A stretch of DNA of 64,000 bases from Paractinoplanes ovalisporus. Lineage in GTDB: Bacteria; Actinomycetota; Actinomycetes; Mycobacteriales; Micromonosporaceae. A program made the translations under genes and the position numbers. The stretch covers positions 1-64,000 of the forward strand of contig NZ_JAENHP010000025.1 of assembly GCF_016834655.1 (NCBI RefSeq). Direction: 5' to 3'. Below the pieces are notes generated by a model. That model did not search any database and was not told the DNA's origin. It saw nothing but the letters and a program-made list of their open reading frames with translations. Shown here in pieces: positions 27,353 through 35,300 of this stretch (positions are counted from its first letter, which is position 1; each line of letters starts with the position of its first letter).

Positions 27353-29245
27353 TCAGGCCTCCTTGGGGTCGGTCGAAGCGCGGCGCAGGACGCGGCCGAG
27401 ACCACTGACCCGCGGCGACAGGAACGCCTTGGTGTTCGCGAACATCGTCATGATCGGGTGCCGGAAGAGGAACACCACGAGCAGGTCGAGAACAGTGGAC
27501 AGACCCAGCGCGAAGGCGAAGCCCTGGACGGCGCCGACCGAGACGATGTAGAGCACGACCGCGGCGAGAATGGTGATCGCGTTCGCCGAGATGATCGTAC
27601 GCCGCGCCCGGACCCAGGCTCGGGGCACCGCGCTCCGCGGACTTCGACCCTCGTGGATCTCGTCTTTCAGACGTTCGAAGTAGATGACGAACGAGTCGGC
27701 CGCGACACCCAGTGACACGATGAAGCCCGCGATGCCGGCCAGGGTCAGCGTGAAGCCCATCGACCGGCCCAGCACGACCAGCGCGCCGAAGGTCAGCAGA
27801 CCCGAGATGATCAGGCTCAGGAAGATCACGGAGCCGAGCAGGCGGTAGTAGAAGAACGCGTAGATCGCGACCAGGCCCATGCCGATCGCGGCCGCGAGCA
27901 GACCGGCCTGCAGCTGCTGGATGCCCAGCGTGGCCGAGACGGTCTGGGCCGGACCCGAACTGAACGTGACCGGCAGCGCGCCGAAGTTGAGCTGGTCGGC
28001 CAGCTGCTTGGCCGAGCCCGCGTTGAACTGGCCGGTGATCTGCGAGGTGCCGGTCAGCACGCCCTGGATCTGCGGCGCCGAGATGACCGTCTTGTCGAGG
28101 ACCACGGCGACGGCACAGTGCTCGACGCTGCCGTAGAGCGACTGGGCGGCGACGTAGCACGGGTCGCTCGAAGTGGCCTCGAACGCCTTGCGGGTCAGCG
28201 CGGCCCACTTGGTCGAACCCTCGCTCTTGAAGTCGAGCGAGACGACCCACTGGCCGGACTGCTGCTCGATCTGCGGGCTGGCCTTGGAGATGTCGTCACC
28301 GACGACCTCGGCCTTGTCGAGCAGGATCTTCGCACTCTGGTAGCAGGCGGCGGCCTCGGTCTTGACGTCGTCGATCGCGCCGTTGGGCCGGTCCTCGAGC
28401 TGCTTGCAGCTGATCGTCGGCACGTTGTACTGCATCTGCGCGGGCAGCACGGCCACCTCGGCGCCGGTCAGCTTCGCGAAGTTGGCGAACGGCTTGCCGG
28501 CCTCGGGGTTGCTGCTCAGGTCGACCGGGGCGGTCAGCTTCTCGGCCGCGGACCACGCGGCGGCGCCGACCTTCTTCTCGACGTCAGCCCGCTCGGCCCG
28601 CTCCTCGGCGGTGGCTGGAGCCGGGGCGCTCGCGGAGGCCGACGGGGCCGGAGCGCTCGCGCTCGGGGTCGGCGTCGGGGCCTTGGCGACCTCGCCACCA
28701 CCCTGACCGCCGGTCGACGGGCTGCTGGTGGCGGCCGGGGCGCTCGCGCCCGACGAGGCCGGGGCCGACGCCGACGGGTTGGCGCCCGACGGGGCCGCGC
28801 TGGGCTGCGCCGACGGCGGGTTCAGCGCGACCGAGGCGACGTCACCGGTCGTGCCGATCAGCATGCGGAACCGCATCTGGGCGGCCTGCGACAGGTCCTT
28901 GAGCTGGTCGTCGGCCTTGCCGGCGAGGGAGACCACGATGTTGCGGTCACCCTGGATGACAACCTCGGCCTCCGAGACGCCGAGCGCGTTGACCCGGTTC
29001 TCGATGATGTTGCGGGCCTGCTCCATGCTTTCCTTCGACGGCACCTGGCCGCCCTGCACCGACGCGATGTACGTGGCCTGCGTGCCACCCACCAGGTCGA
29101 GGCCGAGCTTGGGGTGCAGACGGTCGGTGAAGCTGCCGCTCGCCCCGCCCGTGAAGAAAACCAGTACGTACAGGACGACGAAGATTCCGCCGAGCACGGC
29201 TAGCTGCCGTCCGGGATGCATTTGTCCCTGTGGTGGTCGTGCCAC
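27353..29245 (-). CDS. secD: Protein translocase subunit SecD with low-complexity insertion
   Basis: A 630-residue SecD. TM1 is at about 14-32, then the DRLHPKLGLDLVGGTQATY signature and the large periplasmic P1 region. Five C-terminal TM helices follow, with GMGLVAIYAFFYYRLLGSVI and AADSFVIYFERLKDEI. About 75 residues (roughly 135-215) are almost pure Ala/Ser/Pro/Gly (ASAPASSGASAPAATSS), an insertion in the P1 domain common in actinobacteria but long here. The start is GTG at 29245. It overlaps nothing upstream; yajC ends 133 bp before it. Confidence 0.96.
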   Translation of the reverse strand: MARPPQGQMHPGRQLAVLGGIFVVLYVLVFFTGGASGSFTDRLHPKLGLDLVGGTQATYIASVQGGQVPSKESMEQARNIIENRVNALGVSEAEVVIQGDRNIVVSLAGKADDQLKDLSQAAQMRFRMLIGTTGDVASVALNPPSAQPSAAPSGANPSASAPASSGASAPAATSSPSTGGQGGGEVAKAPTPTPSASAPAPSASASAPAPATAEERAERADVEKKVGAAAWSAAEKLTAPVDLSSNPEAGKPFANFAKLTGAEVAVLPAQMQYNVPTISCKQLEDRPNGAIDDVKTEAAACYQSAKILLDKAEVVGDDISKASPQIEQQSGQWVVSLDFKSEGSTKWAALTRKAFEATSSDPCYVAAQSLYGSVEHCAVAVVLDKTVISAPQIQGVLTGTSQITGQFNAGSAKQLADQLNFGALPVTFSSGPAQTVSATLGIQQLQAGLLAAAIGMGLVAIYAFFYYRLLGSVIFLSLIISGLLTFGALVVLGRSMGFTLTLAGIAGFIVSLGVAADSFVIYFERLKDEIHEGRSPRSAVPRAWVRARRTIISANAITILAAVVLYIVSVGAVQGFAFALGLSTVLDLLVVFLFRHPIMTMFANTKAFLSPRVSGLGRVLRRASTDPKEA

Positions 29246-29378
29246 GGCCTTCGATCTCCCTGTGTCTTACGGCTTCGGTGTGGTGTGGTGCTTCCGGGCG
29301 CGTCGGTGGTGGCCGCGCACGCCCGACGAACCGGCCCGGCGACTTACCAACGCCGCGGGCCGGCCCGAGGGAACTACG

Positions 29379-29768
29379 TCAGTCCTTTTTACGCGTATCG
29401 GTCACCGGGTTGACGATCGGCTCCTCCACGGGAGGCTCGACCGGCTCCTCGACCGGGTCGGCGACAGCGGCAGCGGGCGTCTCAGCAGGAAGGACGCGAG
29501 CGATCGCGGGCCGGGCGAACCGCACCTCGACGCCGTCGGCGATCTCGAGGGTGACGACGTCGTCATCAACGGAGACGACCGTGCCGTGCAGACCGCCGAT
29601 GGTGACGATCTGGTCGCCGGGACCGAGGGCGTTCTGCATCTGCTGCGCCTCGCGGCGGCGCTTCTGCTGCGGCCGGATCATGAGGAAATACATCACTGCG
29701 AAGAGCAGAACGATGAGGAGGAGCGGCGTGAAGCTGCCACCGCCGGATGCCTCGGCTGCCTGAATCAC
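29379..29768 (-). CDS. yajC: Preprotein translocase subunit YajC
   Basis: A 129-residue single-TM protein of the SecDF-YajC complex. The TM segment is FTPLLLIVLLFAVMYFLMI (about 13-31). The family motif RPQQKRRREAQQMQ and the SH3-like soluble part GDQIVTIGGLHGTVVSVDDD follow. An acidic Pro/Glu tail (VEEPVEPPVEEPIV) is lineage-typical. The start is GTG at 29768. It heads the yajC-secD-secF unit. Its 287-bp upstream region (29769-30055) carries no gene and should hold the promoter. Confidence 0.94.
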   Translation of the reverse strand: MIQAAEASGGGSFTPLLLIVLLFAVMYFLMIRPQQKRRREAQQMQNALGPGDQIVTIGGLHGTVVSVDDDVVTLEIADGVEVRFARPAIARVLPAETPAAAVADPVEEPVEPPVEEPIVNPVTDTRKKD

Positions 29769-30013
29769 TTATAGAGCCTTCCGTTGGCCGCCGGTCGCGC
29801 GGATCACGCGCACCGGGGCGATAAGCACATCCCGGGTTGAACCGCGGCGAGTCTAATCGGTCAACCTGGGAAGTCCGAATGCGGCACACATCACGTTCGC
29901 ATTACGAGGTTTTTCCCTTCGCGACCGGCTCAAGCACGGCGCGACCAGGCAAGGAGCACGGTCGCCGCATTATTCCCAACGACCGGGCGCGGACATTGCC
30001 CCGGCGACGGGAA

Positions 30014-30042
30014 ATCTATCACCATATAGATAGAAATAGATG
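30014..30042. promoter_or_regulatory. AT-rich repeat patch between yajC and ruvB
   Basis: ATCTAT (30014) is followed by two ATAGAT units (30026 and 30036), a near-palindromic 29-bp stretch of very low GC in a high-GC region, about 250 bp upstream of yajC and 14 bp after the ruvB stop. It may be an operator or a nucleoid-protein site. The rest of the yajC upstream region shows nothing definite. Confidence 0.35.
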
Positions 30043-30055
30043 ACTGGCCGTCATC

Positions 30056-32101
30056 TTACCTGGTGAACAGGTCGGGTTGAGCAACCGGCCCCGATCCGGA
30101 CGTCGGCGGGGTCTTGCCAAGATGCAGCCAGCCGGCCTCGGTGGCGACCCGGCCCCGCGGCGTGCGGGCGAGCAGCCCCGCCCGTACGAGGAAAGGCTCG
30201 CAGACCTCCTCGACGGTGTCCGACTGCTCGCCGACGGCCACGGCCAGCGTGGACAGACCCACCGGGCCGCCCTTGAACGACTCGATCAGCGCCCGCAGCA
30301 CGGCCCGGTCGAGCCGGTCGAGACCCAGAGCGTCCACGTCGTACACCTTCAGCGCCTCGCGGGCCGTCTCCTCGGTCACCACGCCGTCGGCGCGCACCTC
30401 GGCGAAGTCACGCACCCGCCGCAGCAGGCGGTTCGCGATGCGCGGCGTGCCCCGCGACCGGCCCGCGATCTCGGCCGCCCCACCCGCCGTGATCGGCACG
30501 CCGAGGATCCGCGCCGAGCGGTGCAGCAGCGCGTCGAGGTCTTCGGGCGAATAGAAGTCGAGGTGCGCGACGAACCCGAACCGGTCGCGCATCGGGCCCG
30601 AGAGCAGGCCGGCCCGCGTCGTCGCACCGACCAGCGTGAACGGCTCGACGTCGATCGGGATCGCGGTCGCCCCCGGCCCCTTGCCCACGATGACGTCGAC
30701 CCGGAAGTCTTCCATCGCGCTGTAGAGCAGTTCCTCGGCCGGCTTGGCGATGCGGTGGATCTCGTCGATGAACAGCACGTCGCCGGGACCGAGGCTGGTC
30801 AGGATCGCGGCCAGGTCGCCCGACCGCTCGATCACCGGCCCGCTGGTCGTCCGGATCCCGGTCCCCAGCTCGGCCGCCGTGATGTTGGCCAGCGTCGTGT
30901 TGTGAACGACCAGGTCGTTCACCGTGAACGTGTGATCGTCGGCAACCGTAAGGCATCGGCACTCGGTCATCCCGGCCAGCTCGACGGAGGCGATGCGGTC
31001 CGGGGACAGTCGCTCGTCGAAACGGTCGCGGCGGGGCGCCCACTCCCGCAGCCGCATCCCGCGTTCGCCGATCGGGGTGACCCGCTCGGCGAACCGGGCC
31101 GCGTCGTCCTGACTGGTGATCGACAACCGCCACGACTCGTGCGGACGGCCCTGGTAGCGGCCGCGCTTGAGCTTCAACCGGGACTGGATGCCGAGCCGCA
31201 GAAGGAGATGCTGCGTGTCTTCGAGCAGGCCCCGCGAGACGCTGTAGAACTCGATAACGACGTCGTACCGGTCGCGGCCGCGCCGGCTCACCGTGCCGTC
31301 ACAAGCGAAGTAAGCCGCCAGGAACGCGCTGACCTGCCAGTCGTCGCCCCGGAAGACGAAGCCGGGAACCCGCTTGAGCCACGCTGTCTTGTCAAGTAGG
31401 CCGGTCTCGGCGAGCCAGGGCTTCAGACCGGAGACGCGCACCAGCTCGCTGCGCGCAGAGTTCGGACGGCTCTTGTGCGAGTAGCCAAGCCGGTCGCAGA
31501 CCGCGCGGAAGTCGTCGAGGACGACGGCGTCGCCACCCGTGAAGGTGACCTGGTTGCTCGTGCACCCATCACCGATCATGTATCCGGCCAGGCGGAACTC
31601 GTCCGTCTCTTCGGTACTGGTGGCCTCGGTCGACGGGCACAGGACGTTGGCCAAGGTGTCGTCCGGGGTCAGGTCGCCCGCCTTGACCCAGCCCTCGGTC
31701 GTCCAGAACGGGTGGTCGGGGGCGGCGACAACCTCGCGGCCGGTAGTGGTGCGGATTCGGACCGTGTCGAGTTCACCCTGTTCGTGAACGGCGAGGACGG
31801 CGGCCGGATCGCCGGTACGGGTGATCACCTGGTCACCGACGACGATGTCGCCCAGTCGGCGCCGCGACCCGTCGCCCATGAGCACCAGCGCGTCCACCGA
31901 CACCGGCTTGCCCAGGCCGGGCGGGCCGGACAAAAGGATGTGGTCGGGCGGGGTGCCGCGGCCCATCGCCCCCTTCAGGAGCAGTTCGAGCTGGTCGCGG
32001 ACCCGGTGCTGGGCGATGAAGTCGGCCAGGCGGCGCGGGCGGACGCTTGCCTCGGCGTCGAGGTCTTCGTCGCCCGCGTCGGGCGAGACCAGGTCGCTCA
32101 T
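30056..32101 (-). CDS. ruvB: Holliday junction helicase RuvB precursor containing an intein
   Basis: A 681-residue precursor. Residues 1-65 and 402-681 together make a normal 345-residue RuvB, the AAA+ motor that drives branch migration with RuvA. Between them is an intein that splits the P-loop: GPPGLGK65 before it and TTLANI after it. Downstream RuvB features are intact: Walker B VLFIDEIHR, sensor 1 LVGATTRAGLLSGPMRDRFG, arginine finger region, and the C-terminal winged helix GRVATEAGW. Splicing is required to rebuild the ATP site, so unspliced protein should be inactive. ATG 32101 overlaps the ruvA stop. The last gene of ruvCAB. Confidence 0.97.
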   Translation of the reverse strand: MSDLVSPDAGDEDLDAEASVRPRRLADFIAQHRVRDQLELLLKGAMGRGTPPDHILLSGPPGLGKPVSVDALVLMGDGSRRRLGDIVVGDQVITRTGDPAAVLAVHEQGELDTVRIRTTTGREVVAAPDHPFWTTEGWVKAGDLTPDDTLANVLCPSTEATSTEETDEFRLAGYMIGDGCTSNQVTFTGGDAVVLDDFRAVCDRLGYSHKSRPNSARSELVRVSGLKPWLAETGLLDKTAWLKRVPGFVFRGDDWQVSAFLAAYFACDGTVSRRGRDRYDVVIEFYSVSRGLLEDTQHLLLRLGIQSRLKLKRGRYQGRPHESWRLSITSQDDAARFAERVTPIGERGMRLREWAPRRDRFDERLSPDRIASVELAGMTECRCLTVADDHTFTVNDLVVHNTTLANITAAELGTGIRTTSGPVIERSGDLAAILTSLGPGDVLFIDEIHRIAKPAEELLYSAMEDFRVDVIVGKGPGATAIPIDVEPFTLVGATTRAGLLSGPMRDRFGFVAHLDFYSPEDLDALLHRSARILGVPITAGGAAEIAGRSRGTPRIANRLLRRVRDFAEVRADGVVTEETAREALKVYDVDALGLDRLDRAVLRALIESFKGGPVGLSTLAVAVGEQSDTVEEVCEPFLVRAGLLARTPRGRVATEAGWLHLGKTPPTSGSGPVAQPDLFTR
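30899..31906 (-). mobile_element. RuvB intein with LAGLIDADG homing endonuclease, N-terminal Pro
   Basis: 336 residues in frame. Block A is VSVDALVLMGDGS, block B GREVVAAPDHPFWTTEGW (His65; the usual Thr is Ala62), block F ECRCLTVADDHTF (Cys318 at the position usually Asp), and block G NDLVVHN, ending in the standard His-Asn, with Thr as the first C-extein residue. Endonuclease motifs are LAGYMIGDGC (106-115) and FLAAYFACDG (195-204), each with its Asp. Residue 1 is Pro (codon CCG, 31906-31904) rather than Cys or Ser. Because the host P-loop sequence is so conserved, the junctions K|P and N|T are unambiguous. Class 3 inteins lack a nucleophile at residue 1 and use a block F Cys, which fits in part. 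Confidence 0.93.
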
Positions 32102-32700
32102 CGGGCCTTGCCCAGCAGGCGGATGGCCTGGCGCAGCAGCACGGGCACGGGCGGCGTCTCGCCGTCGATGCTCTCGGCGACCGCGGCCACCGCCTGGTCG
32201 GCCTGGGCGGCGGACCAGCCGAGCGCGAGCACACCCTGGCGCACCTGCTCCTGCCAGGCGCCGTTGAGCACCCCGGCCGGGGCGCCGTCGGCCAGCGGCA
32301 TCGGGCCGATGCGGTCGCGCAGCTCGAGGACCATGCGCTCGGCGCCCTTCTTGCCGATGCCGGGCACCCGGGTCAGCGTGGCCAGGTCGCCCCCGGCGAT
32401 CGCGCGGCGCACCGTCTCGGGCTGGTGCACGGCCAGCACGGCCTGGGCCAGGCGGGGGCCGACGCCGCTCGCGGTCTGGAGCAGCTCGAACAGGTGCTTC
32501 TCGTCGTCGTCGGCGAAGCCGTAGAGGGTCAGCGAGTCTTCCCGCACCACCATGCTGGTGGCGAGCCGGGCCTCGGCGCCCGCCTTGAGGCCGGCCAGGG
32601 TGCCGGGGGCGCACTGCACCTGCAGGCCGACGCCGCCGACCTCGATGACGGCGCCGTCCGGCATGATCGCGGCGACCACGCCCCGCACACTGGCGATCAT
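32098..32700 (-). CDS. ruvA: Holliday junction DNA-binding protein RuvA
   Basis: A 200-residue RuvA that binds four-way junctions and loads RuvB. Domain I (OB fold, about 1-65) begins MIASVRGVVAAI. Domain II has two helix-hairpin-helix motifs (TASGVGPRLAQAVL and RVPGIGKKGAERMV). Domain III at the end (LALGWSAAQADQAVAAV) contacts RuvB. It overlaps ruvC and ruvB by four bases each, so the three are translated together. Confidence 0.97.
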   Translation of the reverse strand: MIASVRGVVAAIMPDGAVIEVGGVGLQVQCAPGTLAGLKAGAEARLATSMVVREDSLTLYGFADDDEKHLFELLQTASGVGPRLAQAVLAVHQPETVRRAIAGGDLATLTRVPGIGKKGAERMVLELRDRIGPMPLADGAPAGVLNGAWQEQVRQGVLALGWSAAQADQAVAAVAESIDGETPPVPVLLRQAIRLLGKAR

Positions 32701-33230
32701 CCGCGGACTCTCCCTCGTCGTGCGGCCGCGACGGCCGCGGCCTGGATGCGGGCGCGGGTTCCGCCGCGCCAGATGTGGCAGATGGCGAGCGCGAGCGCGT
32801 CGGCCGCGTCGGCCGGTTTGGGTGGCGCGTCGAGCGAGAGCAGACGCGTGACCATCGCCGTCACCTGAGCCTTGCCGGCCGTTCCGGAGCCGGTGACGGC
32901 CGCCTTGACCTCGCTCGGCGTGTAGGTCTGCACGGGCAGTCCGGCCCGGGCCCCGGCCAGCACCCCGACCGCGCTGGCCTGGGCGGTGCCCATCACCGTA
33001 CGGACGTTGTGCTGGGAAAAGACCCGCTCGACGGCCACACTCTCGGGTTTGTGCTCGGCCACCAGTTCGGCCAGCGACTTGTCGAGGTGCAGCAGGCGGA
33101 GCGAGATGTCGTCGTCGGGCTCGGTGTAGACCACGTAGTAGCCGATCAGCTTGCACGGCCGGCCGGGCACGCCCTCGACGACACCGACCCCGCAGCGGGT
33201 GAGACCCGGGTCGATGCCGAGTACGCGCAC
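32697..33230 (-). CDS. ruvC: Holliday junction resolvase RuvC
   Basis: A 177-residue RNase-H-fold endonuclease that cuts Holliday junctions. Catalytic acidic residues are in VLGIDPGLTRCG (Asp near residue 6), VAVERVF (Glu), and the C-terminal DAADALALAICH (Asp pair). Start GTG 33230 is preferred because GGGGAGG lies 6 nt before it. The adjacent GTG at 33233 is also possible. The C-terminus ends in a basic Ala/Arg tail. A LexA-like box lies 20 bp upstream. Confidence 0.95.
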   Translation of the reverse strand: MRVLGIDPGLTRCGVGVVEGVPGRPCKLIGYYVVYTEPDDDISLRLLHLDKSLAELVAEHKPESVAVERVFSQHNVRTVMGTAQASAVGVLAGARAGLPVQTYTPSEVKAAVTGSGTAGKAQVTAMVTRLLSLDAPPKPADAADALALAICHIWRGGTRARIQAAAVAAARRGRVRG

Positions 33231-33249
33231 CACGGACCTCCCCTGTCTC

Positions 33250-33265
33250 ACGTACGTGTGTTCGA
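33250..33265 (-). promoter_or_regulatory. Candidate LexA (SOS) box upstream of ruvC
   Basis: On the coding strand TCGAACACACGTACGT matches the actinobacterial SOS box TCGAAC-N4-GTTCGA with two mismatches in the second half. TAGGGT, a plausible -10 element, lies just upstream (about 33267-33272). ruvC is LexA-controlled in mycobacteria, which supports the reading. Confidence 0.55.
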
Positions 33266-33335
33266 CACCCTAATACGCGGCCCTCTTGCGCCCGGCAGCG
33301 ACACGCCTCGACGATGGGGCGGGGGTGTGTGAGCC

Positions 33336-33872
33336 ATGTATCTCGTTCCGCCCATGGACGACGAGCCGCCACCGGCGTACGTCGCCTTCGTCGCCACCCA
33401 TCTCGACGACCTGCGCCGTGAGACGAACCGGCTGGTCGGCGGGGACACCGAGGCCGCCCATCTCTACATGGACGTGCTGGCCGATGTCGCCGGCCACTGG
33501 CGCCGTCTGTCGTGGCGCCGCCGGCTGCTGGGCCGGCCCTACGCCGTGCCCGATTACATGCGACACCGATTGGCCGTACGCACGAAGCAGTGGCGTGACG
33601 AGCAGATCTACGAGGTGGACGTCCGTGTGCTGCGGCCGCCCGCCTACTCCCCCTCGTTCTATGGCCGGGGCGGCAGTCTGGCCCTGCGCAAGGCGGGCCT
33701 GATCCCGGGCACCGTGCGCGGGAGCGTGGTCGCCCGGGCCGACGCCGGCATCGCGTGGTGCCAGGCCTATCGGCGTCAGCAGTGGCACGCGGTGGGCCGC
33801 CGGATCGTCTTCGGCATCCTTCTCATCGCCACCCTGATTCAGTCCATGCAGTGGCTGTCGGTGGATTACTGA
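33336..33872 (+). CDS. Tail-anchored membrane protein of unknown function
   Basis: A 178-residue protein, not recognised. The N-terminal soluble part is helical (AYVAFVATHLDDLRRETNRL, then DAEAAHLYMDVLADVAGHWRR in outline) and resembles sequences found next to ruvC in related genomes; I cannot name a family. One C-terminal TM helix (about 154-172, IVFGILLIATLIQSMQWL) suggests a tail anchor facing the cytoplasm. The ATG at 33336 opens the frame. It is divergent from ruvC across about 105 bp, so SOS control of both sides is conceivable. Confidence 0.7.
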   Translation: MYLVPPMDDEPPPAYVAFVATHLDDLRRETNRLVGGDTEAAHLYMDVLADVAGHWRRLSWRRRLLGRPYAVPDYMRHRLAVRTKQWRDEQIYEVDVRVLRPPAYSPSFYGRGGSLALRKAGLIPGTVRGSVVARADAGIAWCQAYRRQQWHAVGRRIVFGILLIATLIQSMQWLSVDY

Positions 33873-33901
33873 GAATGGCCTGAGCCATCGACGGGCGACA
33901 T

Positions 33902-34453
33902 TCAGCCGACCGCGATGTCGGGGTATTCGGCTTCCAGTTCGGACAGCAGCACGTTGCGTTCCCGGCCATAGATCGGTTCGCCGCCCGCCAGCAGCAACCG
34001 GTGGACGAGAACGAAGGCGTCGTGCTCGGCGTGGTCGGGGGTGCGGTCGACGATCCAGTACTCCGGGATGCCGTGCTCGGCGTACCAGGCCGCCTTGTCG
34101 GTGTATTCGCCGTTGGCCGCGTCCTCCGAGACGATCTCGACGACGAGGCTGAACGAGCTGGCCGGCAGGTTGGAATAGGTGCCCAGGCCGGGCGGCAGGC
34201 GCGTGACGACGCCGAGGTCGGGGACACGGTTGTCGCGCGGCCGGTCACCCCGTACGCCGGGATCGGTGAAGACGTTGTGGCCCGAGGCGTGCAGCATGAG
34301 CAGCACCCGGCGCGCGATGACCTTGTGCCAGAAGCTGGAGGGGGCCGCGATCACGAGATTGCCCTGGCGAAGCTCGTAGCGGTAGGGCTTGGGCAGCGAC
34401 GCGAGGTCGTCGACGTCGAGATCTTCGATGGGCGGTAGCGAGAGGCCGGACAT
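33902..34453 (-). CDS. Uma2 family (DUF820) putative endonuclease
   Basis: A 183-residue PD-(D/E)XK-fold protein of the Uma2 family, abundant in cyanobacteria and actinobacteria. The active-site pattern is RVPDLGVV (Asp), SLVVEIVSEDAANGEYTDKAAWYAE (Glu and Lys) and GIPEYWIVD. The start MSGLSLPPIEDLDVDDLASLP is typical. No cognate toxin, methylase or transposon is adjacent. The biological role of the family is not established. The ATG at 34453 follows GGGAGGTGTGACCCGCC, a distant ribosome site. Confidence 0.87.
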   Translation of the reverse strand: MSGLSLPPIEDLDVDDLASLPKPYRYELRQGNLVIAAPSSFWHKVIARRVLLMLHASGHNVFTDPGVRGDRPRDNRVPDLGVVTRLPPGLGTYSNLPASSFSLVVEIVSEDAANGEYTDKAAWYAEHGIPEYWIVDRTPDHAEHDAFVLVHRLLLAGGEPIYGRERNVLLSELEAEYPDIAVG

Positions 34454-34481
34454 GGCGGGTCACACCTCCCGGAAAGGCGAA

Positions 34482-34508
34482 GCGGGGCCGATCACTGACC
34501 GGCCCCGC
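34482..34508. terminator. Hairpin after yebC
   Basis: A 9-bp perfect stem GCGGGGCCG/CGGCCCCGC with a 9-nt loop lies between the yebC stop and the Uma2 start, both on the minus strand. TTCGCCTTTCC follows. A weak intrinsic terminator is likely. Confidence 0.55.
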
Positions 34509-34527
34509 CACCATACTGTCTGTGTTC

Positions 34528-35280
34528 CTAAGCGTCGATGGCCGCCATGACCTCGTCGCTGATCTCCGCGTTGGGGTAGACCTCCTGGACGTCGTCGCAG
34601 TCGTCGAGGGCGTCGACCAGCTTCATGAGCTTGCGCGCGCCTTCCTCGTCGAGCGGGACGGACATCGTCGGGAGCAACGGGCGCTCGGCCGAGTCGTACT
34701 CCATCCCGGCGTCCTGCAGGGCGGTGCGCACCGCGACCAGGTCGGCCGGCTCGCTGACCACCTCGAACGAGTCGCCGAGGTCGTTGATCTCCTCGGCGCC
34801 GGCGTCGAGGACGGCCAGCATCAGGTCGTCCTCGCTGAGGCCGGCCTTGGGGACGACCACCACGCCCTTGCGGTTGAACAGGTAGGACACGCTGCCGGCG
34901 TCGGCGAACGTGCCGCCGTTGCGGGTCAGGGCCGTGCGCACCTCGGTGGCGGCGCGGTTCCGGTTGTCGGTGAGGCACTCGATCAGCAGGGCGACACCGT
35001 TGGGGCCGTAACCCTCGTACATGATCGTCTGCCAGTCGGCGCCGCCGGCCTCGAGACCGGAGCCGCGCTTGACCGCGTTGTCGATGTTGTTGTTGGGCAC
35101 CGAGCTCTTCTTCGCCTTCTGGATGGCGTCGTAGAGCGTCGGGTTACCGGCCGGGTCTCCGCCGCCGGTGCGGGCCGCGACCTCGATGTTCTTGATGAGC
35201 TTGGCGAACATCTTGCCGCGCTTGGCGTCGATGACGGCCTTCTTGTGCTTGGTCGTCGCCCATTTTGAGTGGCCGGACAT
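34528..35280 (-). CDS. yebC: YebC/PmpR family protein
   Basis: A 250-residue YebC-family protein. The N-terminus MSGHSKWATTKHKKAVIDAKRG is nearly invariant in the family, as are the acidic middle domain (NRAATEVRTALTRNGGTFADAGSVSYLF) and GAEEINDLGDSFEVVSEP. Members are described as DNA-binding regulators, and some act on ribosomes stalled at proline stretches. Which applies here is unknown. The gene lies between ruvC and pdxT in most actinobacteria; here the Uma2 and tail-anchored genes separate it from ruvC. Confidence 0.95.
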   Translation of the reverse strand: MSGHSKWATTKHKKAVIDAKRGKMFAKLIKNIEVAARTGGGDPAGNPTLYDAIQKAKKSSVPNNNIDNAVKRGSGLEAGGADWQTIMYEGYGPNGVALLIECLTDNRNRAATEVRTALTRNGGTFADAGSVSYLFNRKGVVVVPKAGLSEDDLMLAVLDAGAEEINDLGDSFEVVSEPADLVAVRTALQDAGMEYDSAERPLLPTMSVPLDEEGARKLMKLVDALDDCDDVQEVYPNAEISDEVMAAIDA

Positions 35281-35300
35281 GCGAAACCTCCGTGTCGTAC

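Noticed and set aside
31686..31721. Block B Trp of the RuvB intein taken as proof of class 3
   Set aside because: HPFWT is also common in ordinary bacterial Hint domains, and the Trp is one position off the class 3 location, so it was not used as evidence.
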